DNA of 64,000 bases from NCBI RefSeq assembly GCF_003590335.1, contig NZ_MIET01000030.1:62001-126000 (forward strand), given 5' to 3'. This DNA is from Pseudoalteromonas sp. MSK9-3 (lineage in GTDB: Bacteria; Pseudomonadota; Gammaproteobacteria; Enterobacterales; Alteromonadaceae). The notes beneath the pieces were generated by a model. It had not been told where the DNA came from. It worked only from the letters and a program-made list of their open reading frames with translations, and did not search any database. Below, in pieces: positions 17,866-27,915 of this stretch. The translations under genes and the position numbers were made by a program. The stretch's first letter is position 1, and each line of letters starts with the position of its first letter.

Positions 17866-19005
17866 ATGAAGTTTTTAGTTTCAGTCGTATTTTGGCTATT
17901 CACTGCTCACTCTTTTGCTACAGACTCCGCAAAAGTTCAGTGGAACCAATTTTTGAACAGCTATTCTAAGCAAGTCGAGCGCAAACTCAAAGAAAAATCC
18001 ATTCCTGGAGCAGCATTAAGTATTGTTCATGGCGAATTAGGTGACTATGCGAAAGGATATGGTATAACAAAAGTGCGAAAAGGGAGAGCGGTTGATGCCC
18101 ATACTCGCTTTAGATTGGCATCAGTATCTAAAACCTTTGCTGGCTCTTTGAGTGCGAAGTTAGCCAGTGAGAACAAATTACTACTGGATGATTATGTTAG
18201 TGATTATTTACCTGCTTTTGCTGATTCAGAATATAAGCATTTAAAACTCTATCATTTATTAAGTCACTCGAGTGGCTTGGTCCCCAATGCATACGATAAT
18301 TTAATTGAATCTCGTATGCCTTATCAAGATATTGTTGAGCGTTTGATATCGGTTGAAAAAATATGCCGACCGGGTCAATGCTATGGATATCAGAATGTGA
18401 TGTTTAGCATCATTGCAGACGTTATTTTGAAAGCGACAGGTATGCCTTATGAGCGATGGCTCAAAGAGTTTGTCTTTACGCCACTTAATATGAATGATGG
18501 TGGGGTCGGGTTAGCGAATATGACTCGAGATACAAACTATGCACTACCCCATGTTCTGGGAAGAAAGCGTTGGCATACAGCAAAACTCAAGGCGAATTAT
18601 TATAAAGTTGCACCAGCTGCGGGAGTGAACGCAAGTGCAGCAGATATGGTGCAATGGTTAAAGTTGCAATTAGGCTATTATCCCAGTGTGATGTCGTTGG
18701 AGGCGCTCACAATACAAAGCAGACCCTATACGCGCACAAAACGTGAATTGCGACGCCGTATTTGGCGTGAGCACGTAACGCAAGCTTATTATGGGTTGGG
18801 CTGGCGCATTTATGAATATGAAGGGACAACATTGTATTATCACAGTGGCTGGGTGCAAGGCTATAGAACCGATGTTGTGGTGATCCCTGCAATCAATATG
18901 GGCTTTAGTTTATTATTGAACGCAGAAAGTGGGGTGATAAACGCCTTAACAACTGATTTTATTAATAGTGCGCTACAATTTGCTCAGAACACACCAGAGG
19001 CATAG
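17866..19005 (+). CDS. Secreted serine hydrolase (class C beta-lactamase / PBP-like fold)
   Basis: A 379-residue protein with a signal peptide (cleavage after about residue 19, SFA|TD). It has the three serine-hydrolase motifs: SVSK (S86, K89), Tyr-Gln-Asn in CYGYQNVMFS, and HSG in YYHSGWVQGY in place of KTG. This matches the Pfam beta-lactamase family, which includes esterases, D-aminopeptidases and DD-peptidases. The HSG variant argues against a true AmpC, whose motif is KTG. The substrate is probably a peptidoglycan or ester compound. It is divergent from the orphan secreted protein and convergent with yhbY. Confidence 0.85.
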   Translation: MKFLVSVVFWLFTAHSFATDSAKVQWNQFLNSYSKQVERKLKEKSIPGAALSIVHGELGDYAKGYGITKVRKGRAVDAHTRFRLASVSKTFAGSLSAKLASENKLLLDDYVSDYLPAFADSEYKHLKLYHLLSHSSGLVPNAYDNLIESRMPYQDIVERLISVEKICRPGQCYGYQNVMFSIIADVILKATGMPYERWLKEFVFTPLNMNDGGVGLANMTRDTNYALPHVLGRKRWHTAKLKANYYKVAPAAGVNASAADMVQWLKLQLGYYPSVMSLEALTIQSRPYTRTKRELRRRIWREHVTQAYYGLGWRIYEYEGTTLYYHSGWVQGYRTDVVVIPAINMGFSLLLNAESGVINALTTDFINSALQFAQNTPEA

Positions 19006-19030
19006 CCTTTGGTGCACTGAGCTTTCAAAA

Positions 19031-19062
19031 GAATCAATTACGTACGAGGTAATTGAATCTTT
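19031..19062 (+). terminator. Possible terminator after the serine hydrolase
   Basis: CAATTAC (19035-19041) pairs with GTAATTG (19049-19055) and is followed by AATCTTTTTCTC on the plus strand. It overlaps the last codons of the convergent yhbY. A second hairpin without a U-tract lies at about 18990-19016. Confidence 0.4.
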
Positions 19063-19334
19063 TTCTCTTCACTTTGGCGATATAATACTATCACATGGCC
19101 AATGCTCTGTACTTTATAGGCTTTAGTTTCTCTTACAATCGCATCAAAAATTAGCTGCTTTGTTTCGCGATCATTAGTCGGCACTTTTACCTTGATAAGT
19201 TCGTGGATGGTCAAGGAATGGTCGATTTCCATTACCACACCTTCTGTTAAGCCGTTTGATCCGAGCAAAACAACGGGTTTTAATGGGTGTGCTAATCCTT
19301 TTAAGTACTGCTTTTGTTTATTTGATAAGGTCAT
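19038..19334 (-). CDS. yhbY: Ribosome-associated RNA-binding protein YhbY (CRM domain)
   Basis: A 98-residue single CRM-domain protein that binds pre-50S ribosomal subunits. The sequence shows [20 protein letters not shown] followed by the GxxG-type loop GSNG. The central segment [15 protein letters not shown] is family-typical. Length equals the E. coli protein (97 aa). It is divergent from rlmE, an arrangement conserved in gamma-proteobacteria. Confidence 0.95.
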   Translation of the reverse strand: MTLSNKQKQYLKGLAHPLKPVVLLGSNGLTEGVVMEIDHSLTIHELIKVKVPTNDRETKQLIFDAIVRETKAYKVQSIGHVIVLYRQSEEKKIQLPRT

Positions 19335-19359
19335 ATTGGTACAATTTACTAAATATAGG

Positions 19360-19388
19360 CTTGAATTATTGATATTCTACCGCCATCT
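19360..19388 (+). promoter_or_regulatory. Sigma-32 (heat-shock) promoter candidate for rlmE-ftsH
   Basis: CTTGAAT at 19360-19366 is followed, after 14 nt, by CGCCATCT at 19381-19388. This matches the RpoH consensus CTTGAAA-N13/14-CCCCATNT with one mismatch in each box. It lies 32 bp before the rlmE start. In E. coli rrmJ-ftsH is a known heat-shock operon. Confidence 0.7.
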
Positions 19389-19419
19389 AGACAATATTAC
19401 TAATGAGTTGCAGCGAATA

Positions 19420-20049
19420 ATGACAAATAAAAAACACTCAGCGAGTTCCCAGCGCTGGTTAAAAGAACATGTTGATGATCCATATGTTCAAGAAGCACAA
19501 AAACGAGGGTTTCGTTCACGGGCTGTATTTAAGCTAGAAGAGATACAGCAGCGTGACAAATTGATAAAACCTGGTATGAGTGTTGTCGATCTTGGTGCGG
19601 CTCCTGGTAGTTGGTCTCAGTACCTTGCAGAGCAAGTTGGCGCAAAAGGTCAAGTTATTGCGTGTGACATTTTACCGATGGACTCTTTGCCTGGTGTTGA
19701 CTTTTTACAAGGCGATTTTCGTGAAGAGGCTGTATTAGATGCTTTACTAAATCGCATTGGCGGTAAAAATGTTGATGTCGTATTTTCTGACATGGCACCT
19801 AATATGAGTGGTAACATGTCGACCGATCAGGCTGGAAGCATGTATTTAGTCGAACTTGCGTTAGATATGTGTCATCAAGTACTGCGCAAAAACGGCGGAT
19901 TTGCTGTAAAAGTGTTTCAAGGTGAAAGCTTTGATCAATTTGTTCAAGAAGTACGTAAATGCTTTAACGTGGTAAAGATCCGCAAGCCAAAAGCGTCTAG
20001 ACCTCGTTCGAGAGAAGTATATATAGTGGCGACAGGCTACAAACTGTAG
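19420..20049 (+). CDS. rlmE: 23S rRNA 2'-O-ribose U2552 methyltransferase RlmE (FtsJ/RrmJ)
   Basis: Methylates U2552 of 23S rRNA late in 50S assembly. The 209-residue protein starts [13 protein letters not shown] and has the SAM-binding motif [13 protein letters not shown], the catalytic-acid motif SDMAPN, the lysine motif VKVFQGE and the terminal [11 protein letters not shown], which together give the K-D-K-E tetrad. Length equals E. coli RlmE. I chose the ATG at 19420 over upstream in-frame starts that lie inside the yhbY region. ftsH follows after 58 bp. Confidence 0.96.
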   Translation: MTNKKHSASSQRWLKEHVDDPYVQEAQKRGFRSRAVFKLEEIQQRDKLIKPGMSVVDLGAAPGSWSQYLAEQVGAKGQVIACDILPMDSLPGVDFLQGDFREEAVLDALLNRIGGKNVDVVFSDMAPNMSGNMSTDQAGSMYLVELALDMCHQVLRKNGGFAVKVFQGESFDQFVQEVRKCFNVVKIRKPKASRPRSREVYIVATGYKL

Positions 20050-20107
20050 TACAGTTGGACAGCATTAAGTTGAATTTAAACAATTTTGGATACAAGAGGT
20101 TAACCCC

Positions 20108-22051
20108 TTGAGCGATATGGCAAAGAATTTAATACTCTGGTTGGTTATTGCAGTTGTGCTAATGACCGTGTTTCAGAGCTTCAATGGCGGCGATCATATT
20201 GATCGTCAAACAAGTTACACACAGTTTGTGAAAGAAGTGCGCAGCGGCGCAATTCGAGATGTTAATGTTGACCGTTACTCAGGTACTATTACTGGCGTAA
20301 AGGGCAATGGTGAGCGTTTTCAAACAATAATCCCTATGCATGACGCAGATTTAATTAATGATTTGCTAAAAAACGATGTGAATGTGAAAGGTGTTAAACC
20401 AGAAGAGCAATCTTTCTTGGCTAATATTTTCATTTCTTGGTTCCCAATGCTGTTATTGATTGGTGTGTGGATATTCTTCATGCGTCAAATGCAAGGCGGT
20501 GGCGGCAAAGGTGCGATGTCATTCGGTAAGAGTAAAGCGCGTCTTATGAGTGAAGATCAAGTTAAAACGACCTTTGCTGATGTCGCTGGCTGTGATGAAG
20601 CGAAAGAAGATGTAACTGAATTGGTTGACTTTTTACGCGACCCGTCAAAGTTTCAAAAGCTTGGTGGTAGTATTCCTAAAGGTGTTCTGATGGTCGGTCC
20701 TCCGGGAACGGGTAAAACACTTTTAGCAAAAGCGGTTGCTGGTGAAGCCAAAGTACCATTTTTCACAATTTCGGGGTCAGATTTTGTTGAAATGTTTGTT
20801 GGTGTGGGCGCATCACGTGTACGCGACATGTTTGAGCAAGCTAAAAAAGCAGCACCATGTATCATCTTTATTGATGAAATAGATGCCGTAGGCCGCAAGC
20901 GTGGCGCGGGTATGGGTGGTGGTCATGATGAACGTGAGCAAACACTTAACCAGATGCTTGTAGAGATGGATGGTTTTGAGGGTAACGAAGGTATTATCGT
21001 TATTGCTGCGACTAACCGACCAGATGTCCTTGACCCTGCGTTATTACGCCCTGGTCGTTTTGACCGTCAAGTTGTTGTTGGTTTGCCTGATATTCGTGGT
21101 CGTGAGCAAATATTGAATGTTCATATGAGAAAAGTACCGCTTGATGATAATGTTGAATCGTCAGTAATTGCACGTGGTACACCTGGATTTTCAGGTGCTG
21201 ACTTGGCAAATCTTGTGAATGAAGCTGCACTATTTGCTGCGCGTGGTAATAAGCGTAAAGTAAGTATGGCTGAATTCGATGCTGCAAAAGATAAGATCAT
21301 GATGGGCGCCGAGCGCAAGTCTATGGTTATGAGCGAGCATGAGAAAGAAATGACCGCTTATCATGAGGCTGGACACGCGATTGTTGGTCGTTTGGTTCCT
21401 GAACATGACCCTGTTTACAAAGTGTCGATTATTCCTCGCGGTCGTGCGTTGGGTGTAACTATGTACTTACCTGAGCAAGACAGAGTTAGCCATTCTAAAG
21501 AACATTTAGAATCAATGTTGTCTAGTTTATATGGTGGTCGTATTGCTGAAGCACTTATTTATGGTGACGACAAAGTGACGACAGGTGCAAGTAACGACAT
21601 CGAACGTGCGACAGATATTGCCAAAAAGATGGTTACTCAGTGGGGTTTAAGTAACAAGCTTGGTCCACAAATGTACATGGAAGATCAAAATGAAATGTAC
21701 ATGGGTGGCGGCTCTCAGCGTATGTCGGGCATGTCAGATGAGACAGCTAAATTAATTGACTCAGAGATCAAAGATTTTGTAACCCGTAACTATGACCGTG
21801 CAGAACAAATATTGAAAGACAATATGGATGTTCTGCATAGTATGAAAGACGCACTTATGAAGTATGAGACAATTGATGCACCTCAAATTGATGATTTGAT
21901 GGCACGTGTTGAAGTGAGACCACCTCGTGATGCGCATGATATTAAGCCAAAAGCTAAAGCATCAAAATCAGATGATGATGCAAATGACACAGAAAAAAAG
22001 CCAACTTCTGAATCTCAATCAAGTTCAGAGCTTGATGATAGTCCAGAATAA
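20108..22051 (+). CDS. ftsH: ATP-dependent zinc metalloprotease FtsH
   Basis: Inner-membrane AAA+ protease that degrades membrane proteins, RpoH and LpxC. Two TM segments flank a periplasmic domain (about 7-25 and 102-122). Walker A GPPGTGKT lies near residues 197-204 and the zinc site HEAGH near 419-423. The acidic C-terminal tail is longer and more charged than in E. coli. The start is TTG at 20108 (8 bp after AGAGGT) or the ATG three codons later (MAKNLILW); the TTG has the better-spaced site. It is downstream of rlmE and shares its heat-shock promoter. Confidence 0.97.
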   Translation: MSDMAKNLILWLVIAVVLMTVFQSFNGGDHIDRQTSYTQFVKEVRSGAIRDVNVDRYSGTITGVKGNGERFQTIIPMHDADLINDLLKNDVNVKGVKPEEQSFLANIFISWFPMLLLIGVWIFFMRQMQGGGGKGAMSFGKSKARLMSEDQVKTTFADVAGCDEAKEDVTELVDFLRDPSKFQKLGGSIPKGVLMVGPPGTGKTLLAKAVAGEAKVPFFTISGSDFVEMFVGVGASRVRDMFEQAKKAAPCIIFIDEIDAVGRKRGAGMGGGHDEREQTLNQMLVEMDGFEGNEGIIVIAATNRPDVLDPALLRPGRFDRQVVVGLPDIRGREQILNVHMRKVPLDDNVESSVIARGTPGFSGADLANLVNEAALFAARGNKRKVSMAEFDAAKDKIMMGAERKSMVMSEHEKEMTAYHEAGHAIVGRLVPEHDPVYKVSIIPRGRALGVTMYLPEQDRVSHSKEHLESMLSSLYGGRIAEALIYGDDKVTTGASNDIERATDIAKKMVTQWGLSNKLGPQMYMEDQNEMYMGGGSQRMSGMSDETAKLIDSEIKDFVTRNYDRAEQILKDNMDVLHSMKDALMKYETIDAPQIDDLMARVEVRPPRDAHDIKPKAKASKSDDDANDTEKKPTSESQSSSELDDSPE

Positions 22052-22075
22052 CGGTTAAAATACTGTCCTCTTATT

Positions 22076-22101
22076 AAAGCCCCGAATATCGGGGCTTTTT
22101 A
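22076..22101 (+). terminator. Intrinsic terminator of rlmE-ftsH
   Basis: AAAGCCCCGA-ATA-TCGGGGCTTT is a perfect 10-bp stem with a 3-nt loop followed by TT. It lies 25 bp after the ftsH stop and separates ftsH from folP. Confidence 0.85.
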
Positions 22102-22186
22102 ATATCCAAACGAAAGCCAAAAACTGGATAGAGAATTAAGACTAAAAAGCTCCTCTCGATAGAATATTATTAAGCTAGGGTACACC

Positions 22187-23032
22187 ATGACTACGTTAAG
22201 TTTACCTCGGGGTCGCATTTTGGACCTAAATGTTCCGCAAGTAATGGGAATTATCAACGTCACACCAGATTCATTTTCTGATGGCGGGAATTATTTCAAT
22301 AGCGAGCATGCTGTAAAACAAGCCATGACAAATCTAAAACAAGGTGCAACTATTTTAGATATTGGTGGTGAGTCTACACGTCCAGGGGCACCTGATGTCA
22401 CTTGTGAAGTCGAACTACAAAGAGTGGTCCCCGTGATCTCGGCAATTCGAGCGATGTCTGATTGTGTGATTTCTATTGATACGAGTAAGGCACAAGTCAT
22501 GGAAGCGGCAATAAAAGCGGGTGCTGATATCATTAACGACGTGCGCGCTTTACAAGAGCCTAATGCGTTGGAAGTGGTTGCACAATTTGACGATGTACCC
22601 GTTTGCTTAATGCATATGCAAGGACAGCCCAGAACGATGCAAGCAAATCCAAGCTATACAAATTTGATACCTCAGGTGAAGCAGTTTTTTAATGAGCGTA
22701 TTGAATCTTGTGAACAAGCTGGAATAAAGCGTGATAGGTTAATTATTGATCCTGGGTTTGGTTTTGGTAAAAATTTGGCGCATAACTTGAGTCTACTGGG
22801 TGAATTTGAGCAGTTTGCTACGTTTGAGCTACCTTTATTGGCAGGGTTATCGCGCAAATCAATGTTTGGTCAATTATTGAATCGGGACACTGATAAACGC
22901 TTAGCGGCGAGTTTAGCTGGCGCGTTACTGTGCGCGCAGAAGGGCGCACATATTATTAGAGTCCATGATGTTCAGGAAACAGCTGATGTGTTAAATGTAT
23001 GGCAGGCAGCTAGAAATGGAGTAACTTTATGA
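22187..23032 (+). CDS. folP: Dihydropteroate synthase FolP
   Basis: Condenses dihydropterin pyrophosphate with p-aminobenzoate in folate synthesis. The 281-residue TIM-barrel protein has the N-terminal signature [15 protein letters not shown], the [11 protein letters not shown] loop and the [11 protein letters not shown] pterin-binding segment. It overlaps glmM by four bases (ATGA), the standard folP-glmM coupling. Confidence 0.96.
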   Translation: MTTLSLPRGRILDLNVPQVMGIINVTPDSFSDGGNYFNSEHAVKQAMTNLKQGATILDIGGESTRPGAPDVTCEVELQRVVPVISAIRAMSDCVISIDTSKAQVMEAAIKAGADIINDVRALQEPNALEVVAQFDDVPVCLMHMQGQPRTMQANPSYTNLIPQVKQFFNERIESCEQAGIKRDRLIIDPGFGFGKNLAHNLSLLGEFEQFATFELPLLAGLSRKSMFGQLLNRDTDKRLAASLAGALLCAQKGAHIIRVHDVQETADVLNVWQAARNGVTL

Positions 23033-24369
23033 CAACAAGAAAATATTTCGGTACCGACGGTGTTCGAGGTTTGGTAGGTGAGTACCCGATAACACCAGAG
23101 TTTGCATTAAAACTCGGTTGGGCTGCGGGAAAAGTATTGTCAAAGTCAGGTACTAAGAAAGTCATTATCGGAAAAGATACACGTATTTCCGGCTATTTAT
23201 TAGAAACTTCATTAGAAGCTGGTTTAATTGCCGCCGGTATTGATGTGGTTTTACTAGGGCCAATGCCGACACCGGCTGTGGCTTATTTAACACAAACTTT
23301 TCGTGCTGAAGCCGGTATTGTGATAAGTGCGTCTCATAATCCATACCATGACAATGGCATAAAGTTTTTTAGTGGTAATGGCCTCAAACTTGCTGATTCA
23401 GTGGAGCTTGAAATAGAAGCAATGCTCGATGATAAAATGACGTGTGTGCCATCAGAGCAACTTGGCAAGGCGCACAGGCTAGACAACGCAGATGGACGCT
23501 ACATTGAGTTTTGTAAAGGGCAGTTTCCTAACGAACTGTCATTAGAAGGGCTCAAAATTGTTTTAGATTGTGCAAATGGTGCGACGTACCATATTGCCCC
23601 AGCTGTGATGCGTGAGCTGGGGGCTACGGTGATTTGTCATGCCTGTGAACCAAACGGGGTAAACATCAACCTTAACTGTGGTGCAACTCATGTAGACAGT
23701 TTAAAACGTAAAGTGCTTGAGCATGATGCTGACGTGGGGATTGCCTATGATGGTGACGGTGATCGAGTGATGATGGTTGATCATAATGGCAGAGTTTTTG
23801 ATGGTGATGATATAGTCTATATTATTGCCAGCCAAGCGTTTGAACAAGGCACGCTAGGTGGCGGTGTCGTAGGCACTGTGATGTCTAACATGGGGTTAGA
23901 AAATGCATTAAAGGCAAAAGGCATTGAGTTTGCCAGAAGCAAAGTGGGTGACCGTTATGTTATGGAGCTTTTAGCGCAAAATGGTTGGAAAATCGGTGGT
24001 GAAAGTTCTGGTCATGTCCTGAGCTTAGATCTCATCAGCACAGGTGATGGAATTATATCGAGCTTACAAGTGCTTGCAGCGATGGTCTCACAAAATAAAA
24101 CGCTACAAGACTTAGGACAAGGGTTTGTAAAGTACCCAATGAATATGATCAATGTTAGGTATTCTGTCTCAGCAGACCCAACAACTTCTCCAGAAGTGAT
24201 TGCAGTTGTAAATGAAGTTGAAGCTGAACTGGCTGGTAAAGGTCGTGTTTTATTAAGAAAGTCAGGCACTGAACCTGTCATTAGAGTAATGGTAGAAGCA
24301 GAGCAAGAGAAGCAGGTCCTCGATTTTTCTCAAAAAATTGCTGAAGTTGTTGAAACTGTGAGCAATTAA
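23029..24369 (+). CDS. glmM: Phosphoglucosamine mutase GlmM
   Basis: Interconverts glucosamine-6-P and glucosamine-1-P for UDP-GlcNAc synthesis. The 446-residue protein has the N-terminal FGTDGVRG, the phosphoserine loop SASHNP (Ser102, the same position as in E. coli), the metal-binding DGDGDR and a C-terminal [12 protein letters not shown] phosphate loop. It overlaps folP (ATGA). tpiA follows after 78 bp. Confidence 0.97.
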   Translation: MTTRKYFGTDGVRGLVGEYPITPEFALKLGWAAGKVLSKSGTKKVIIGKDTRISGYLLETSLEAGLIAAGIDVVLLGPMPTPAVAYLTQTFRAEAGIVISASHNPYHDNGIKFFSGNGLKLADSVELEIEAMLDDKMTCVPSEQLGKAHRLDNADGRYIEFCKGQFPNELSLEGLKIVLDCANGATYHIAPAVMRELGATVICHACEPNGVNINLNCGATHVDSLKRKVLEHDADVGIAYDGDGDRVMMVDHNGRVFDGDDIVYIIASQAFEQGTLGGGVVGTVMSNMGLENALKAKGIEFARSKVGDRYVMELLAQNGWKIGGESSGHVLSLDLISTGDGIISSLQVLAAMVSQNKTLQDLGQGFVKYPMNMINVRYSVSADPTTSPEVIAVVNEVEAELAGKGRVLLRKSGTEPVIRVMVEAEQEKQVLDFSQKIAEVVETVSN

Positions 24370-24447
24370 TCATTTTTTTTATTTTTTATCTTGTAACTTT
24401 GGGTGAGTCGAGTTAGTATCTCACCCGCTTTAAATGCGGAGTATCGA

Positions 24448-25197
24448 ATGGCGCAGCGTAAGCCAATAGTTGCTGGAAACTGGAAAATGAACGGTTCAAT
24501 AGAACTAGTGTCAGAGATCAGTACAGCAATAAGCAAATATAAAAATGAGCAAGTTGACGTTATTATTTTTCCGCCAGCCCCCTTACTGTGTAAGGCAGTT
24601 GAGTCGGGCGTTAATGTTGGCACTCAAACTATTTCTGAATTTGATTCCGGCGCCTTTACAGGGGAAATAGAAGCTAAGTTAGCAAAGCAACTTGGTGCAA
24701 ATTATACGCTGGTAGGTCATTCAGAAAGACGCGCGATTTTCGGCGAAACAAGTGAAATTGTTGCTGAAAAGTTTGCCAAAGCACAAGAAGAAGGGTTAAT
24801 ACCGGTACTTTGTGTAGGTGAAACAGAAAAGCAAAGAGAGCTAGGCGAAACAGAAAAAGTAGTAGCTGAACAAATAAATGCTGTAATTTCTAAATTAGGT
24901 ATAGCAGCGCTCTCAAATTCTGTGCTAGCATACGAGCCCGTTTGGGCAATAGGAACCGGTAAAACGGCAACTCCTGAACAAGCACAGTCTGTACACAAAT
25001 TTATTCGTGACATGCTTAGCACACAAAGCGAGCCTGTCGCACAAGCACTGCAAATTCTTTATGGTGGCAGTGTTAATGATAAAAACAGTAAAAGCTTATT
25101 TACACAACCAGATATAGATGGCGGCCTTATTGGCGGCGCTAGTCTGAAAGCAGATGCATTTGTGAGCATTTGTAACAGTGCATTAGGGAACGTATAA
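24448..25197 (+). CDS. tpiA: Triosephosphate isomerase TpiA
   Basis: Glycolytic isomerase of DHAP and glyceraldehyde-3-P. The 249-residue protein starts MAQRKPIVAGNWKMNG and has the catalytic His in GHSERR, the catalytic Glu in YEPVWAIGTGK (loop 6 follows) and the GGSVN phosphate site. I chose the ATG at 24448 because it gives the canonical N-terminus; upstream in-frame starts add residues without family match. secG begins one base after its stop. Confidence 0.96.
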   Translation: MAQRKPIVAGNWKMNGSIELVSEISTAISKYKNEQVDVIIFPPAPLLCKAVESGVNVGTQTISEFDSGAFTGEIEAKLAKQLGANYTLVGHSERRAIFGETSEIVAEKFAKAQEEGLIPVLCVGETEKQRELGETEKVVAEQINAVISKLGIAALSNSVLAYEPVWAIGTGKTATPEQAQSVHKFIRDMLSTQSEPVAQALQILYGGSVNDKNSKSLFTQPDIDGGLIGGASLKADAFVSICNSALGNV

Positions 25198-25198
25198 C

Positions 25199-25546
25199 AT
25201 GTACGAGATATTATTGGTTATTTATTTAATTGTTGCATTAGCACTTATTGGTATGGTGTTGGTACAGCAAGGTAAAGGTGCCGACATGGGGTCTTCATTC
25301 GGAGCAGGTGCATCAGCGACTGTATTCGGATCATCAGGTGCCGGTAATTTTATGACTAAAACAACGACAGTATTAGCAACTGTCTTCTTTGTTTTAAGTA
25401 TCGTTTTGGGTAATTTGACAGCAGGTCAAATTAAACAAACAGACGAGTGGGAAAATCTAGAAGCACCAGCTGAGTCAATTGCAGTACCAGCAGCGTCAGA
25501 TGTACCAGCGTCAACTGACAACAATACGTCAGACGTACCAAATTAA
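25199..25546 (+). CDS. secG: Preprotein translocase subunit SecG
   Basis: Small subunit of the SecYEG channel. The 115-residue protein has two TM segments (about 3-23 and 55-75) flanking the conserved QQGKGADMGSSFGAGAS loop. A low-complexity, acidic and Pro/Ala/Thr/Asp-rich C-terminal tail follows. It is co-directional with tpiA at a 1-bp gap. A small hairpin (25556-25572) follows without a U-tract. Confidence 0.95.
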   Translation: MYEILLVIYLIVALALIGMVLVQQGKGADMGSSFGAGASATVFGSSGAGNFMTKTTTVLATVFFVLSIVLGNLTAGQIKQTDEWENLEAPAESIAVPAASDVPASTDNNTSDVPN

Positions 25547-25612
25547 TAAAAGATTGGTAACCTTTAGTTACCCAGTCGGTTAACGCCTCAGTTAATCAAA
25601 TGACTGTAAAAA

Positions 25613-25697
25613 GCGGATGTGGTGGAATTGGTAGACACGCTACCTTGAGGGGGTAGTGCTTTCGGGCGTGGGGGTTCAAGTCCCCCCATCCGCACCA
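25613..25697 (+). tRNA. tRNA-Leu (anticodon GAG)
   Basis: The acceptor stem GCGGATG pairs with CATCCGC. The anticodon stem CTACC/GGTAG encloses a TTGAGGG loop with GAG as anticodon. A long variable arm marks it as class II. The TPsiC region GGTTCAAGTCC is present, and the 3' CCA is encoded. It sits downstream of secG, as leuU does in E. coli. Confidence 0.97.
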
Positions 25698-25706
25698 AAT
25701 AGTAAG

Positions 25707-25741
25707 AATCCGGTTGATGAAAATCAGCCGGGTTTTTTATT
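25707..25741 (+). terminator. Terminator of tRNA-Leu
   Basis: A 12-bp stem (25707-25718 with 25723-25734, GU pairs only) has a GAAA tetraloop. It is followed directly by a run of T. Confidence 0.85.
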
Positions 25742-25843
25742 TTTTAATAGTATGTTAAAAACGCACTTATGTTGCTGTTTTTACTTTGTGATCGCCTGTA
25801 CTTCAATTATGCTATGAACATCTCTATTTAATTATTACTCCTC

Positions 25844-27823
25844 TTGTTATTTATCACGCCACTTATTTTTAAATATACAGCCCCATACCTCAGTGTCGGT
25901 ATTCATGATGATGGTATCGTGTTGCATAGCCGTCATGGCAAGCCTGAATTACTGCTTTGGAAACAAATAAATCAGCCCCCTAAACTTGATCGTAAAGTTG
26001 TTTTTAGTTACTTAACTATTTCACATACTCACGGCCAGCTATCACAGCCTATTAAAGTGGAAAATAAGTTAGAGTTCACTTTAAGACTGCAAAGGCTATG
26101 GGTCTTGCATCATCAAAAAGCGTTAATGGAGCGCATACTCAAACTAGAAAGATTACTTAAAGAAAGGTATTTATCGCATGGTCTTATGAGCATGCTTATG
26201 TCTGCTCTGACGCCGTATCGTGACAAATGGCTATCTTGGGATATACGCTGTGAGCTCAGTGCTGAATTAGCGCAAGCCATTGCTACTCTAAAAGAGGTTA
26301 CGCAATGGAGTACCAGTGATGTAGCTGAATTCCAAGAAAGTTATGTAAGCTATAAACTTCGAGAACATGAAGCATTTTTTGACACGGTAGAGAAGTTACC
26401 ACTCACTGCTGCACAGAGGCGGGCCTGTGTAATACAAGACGAGCGGCAGTTATTACTTGCAGGTGCAGGTACGGGCAAAACAAGTGTGATGATAGCAAAA
26501 GCGCAATACTTGGCGTACACCCGTCAAGCATATGCTAAGCATATACTGATGTTAGCGTATGGTAATGAGGCCGCGCGTGAAATGGTGCAAAGAGCAAGTC
26601 AATACCCTACATTTCCAAAGTGCATGACGTTTCATAAATTAGGCTTAAAGATCATTGAGAGCGTAGAGGGGGTGGCACCAAAGATTTCAACCCTTGCTCA
26701 GAATGAAGTTGAGAAACGTACTTTTGTGAAAGAGACGATATTACTCCTTTGCCAAGAAGAGCAATATCGGCTCAGCTTTGCGCGTTACGGTGAGTGTTCA
26801 GGCAAGGATTTACAAAGCATTTGTCAGTACCTAGAAGGCTCAAAAGGCAGTCGTTTGTTAAAAACCATTACAGGCGCGTTAGCACACCTAAAATGTGCTA
26901 GGGCGATGAGTAGTTTGTCGAGAGTAGAAACACACTTTAGTGACGCACTAATGTGTATTAGGCCTATTTTGGCGGAGTATAGCCTTTATTTGAGCAATGA
27001 AAGGGCGATTGATTTTGAAGATATGGTTCTCAAGTCAATCAAGTATGTGCAAGAAAAAAAATTTATATCTCCTTGGACACACTTTTTAGTGGATGAGTTT
27101 CAGGATATATCCCCCATACGTGCCAAATTATTGAAAGCATTAATAACACAGTCAGAGCGACATCATTTGTTTTGTGTTGGAGATGATTGGCAATCTATCT
27201 ACAGGTTTAGCGGCGCAGATATTTCTTATACAACGGATTTTACAAACTTCTTTGGCAAAGGGACCGTGACGCAACTAGACACAACATTTCGCTACCATCA
27301 AGCGTTATTAGACGTGTCTAGCCGCTTTATTTGTGCCAATCCTAGTCAAATAATGAAACGAATATCGGCCCATAGTACTGATGATATCGCTCCGCTGGTA
27401 TATGTTGAAGGATCCGACGACGAGCAGTCATTGCTCATCGCGCTCAGCCAATTAAATGCCAGAGCAGATAAGGTATGTAGCGTACTAATATTAGCGCGAT
27501 ACCATAAGTTGTTACCTGATAAATCGCATTTATCTAAGTTACAGCAACAGTTTGAACGTTTAGAGCTAAGAACTATGACATTTCATGGCTCAAAAGGTAA
27601 AGAAGCTGATTACAGTATTTTATTAGGCTTGCATGCAGGAGGGGTGCCTGCTCAAGAAGGGGAAGGGACGTTATTAAATGCTTTATTGCCTGAACAAGGG
27701 CATTTTCCTCATGCTGAGGAGCGGCGATTATTTTATGTCGCCTTAACGCGTGCTAAACGCCAAGTGTACCTTATCAAACCAAAAGTGAATCCGAGTGAAT
27801 TTTTATTAGAGCTCGATAATTAA
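25844..27823 (+). CDS. helD: UvrD-family helicase, HelD (helicase IV)-like
   Basis: SF1A DNA helicase resembling E. coli helicase IV. The 659-residue protein has a basic ~190-residue N-terminal region, Walker A GAGTGKTS (about 206-213), motif II VDEFQDISP, motif III VGDDWQSIYRFSGA, DTTFRY, and motif VI YVALTRAKR. All match the E. coli HelD order and spacing. The start is uncertain. In the same frame an ATG at 25814 is followed five codons on by TAA at 25829, after which the first usable start is TTG at 25844, with no ribosome-binding site in front. It occupies the place where metY-rimP-nusA would be expected. Confidence 0.85.
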   Translation: MLFITPLIFKYTAPYLSVGIHDDGIVLHSRHGKPELLLWKQINQPPKLDRKVVFSYLTISHTHGQLSQPIKVENKLEFTLRLQRLWVLHHQKALMERILKLERLLKERYLSHGLMSMLMSALTPYRDKWLSWDIRCELSAELAQAIATLKEVTQWSTSDVAEFQESYVSYKLREHEAFFDTVEKLPLTAAQRRACVIQDERQLLLAGAGTGKTSVMIAKAQYLAYTRQAYAKHILMLAYGNEAAREMVQRASQYPTFPKCMTFHKLGLKIIESVEGVAPKISTLAQNEVEKRTFVKETILLLCQEEQYRLSFARYGECSGKDLQSICQYLEGSKGSRLLKTITGALAHLKCARAMSSLSRVETHFSDALMCIRPILAEYSLYLSNERAIDFEDMVLKSIKYVQEKKFISPWTHFLVDEFQDISPIRAKLLKALITQSERHHLFCVGDDWQSIYRFSGADISYTTDFTNFFGKGTVTQLDTTFRYHQALLDVSSRFICANPSQIMKRISAHSTDDIAPLVYVEGSDDEQSLLIALSQLNARADKVCSVLILARYHKLLPDKSHLSKLQQQFERLELRTMTFHGSKGKEADYSILLGLHAGGVPAQEGEGTLLNALLPEQGHFPHAEERRLFYVALTRAKRQVYLIKPKVNPSEFLLELDN

Positions 27824-27915
27824 GCAATAGTTCTTTGTTTAATTGGGTAAAAATTGTCGTAATTGGTAATCCACTGCTAAGTTTAAAGCATTACGATTGC
27901 GAGTGACTTGTCGAG

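Noticed and set aside
25698-25843. Search for a tRNA-fMet (metY) after tRNA-Leu
   Set aside because: After the terminator the region has no cloverleaf; metY is absent at this place.
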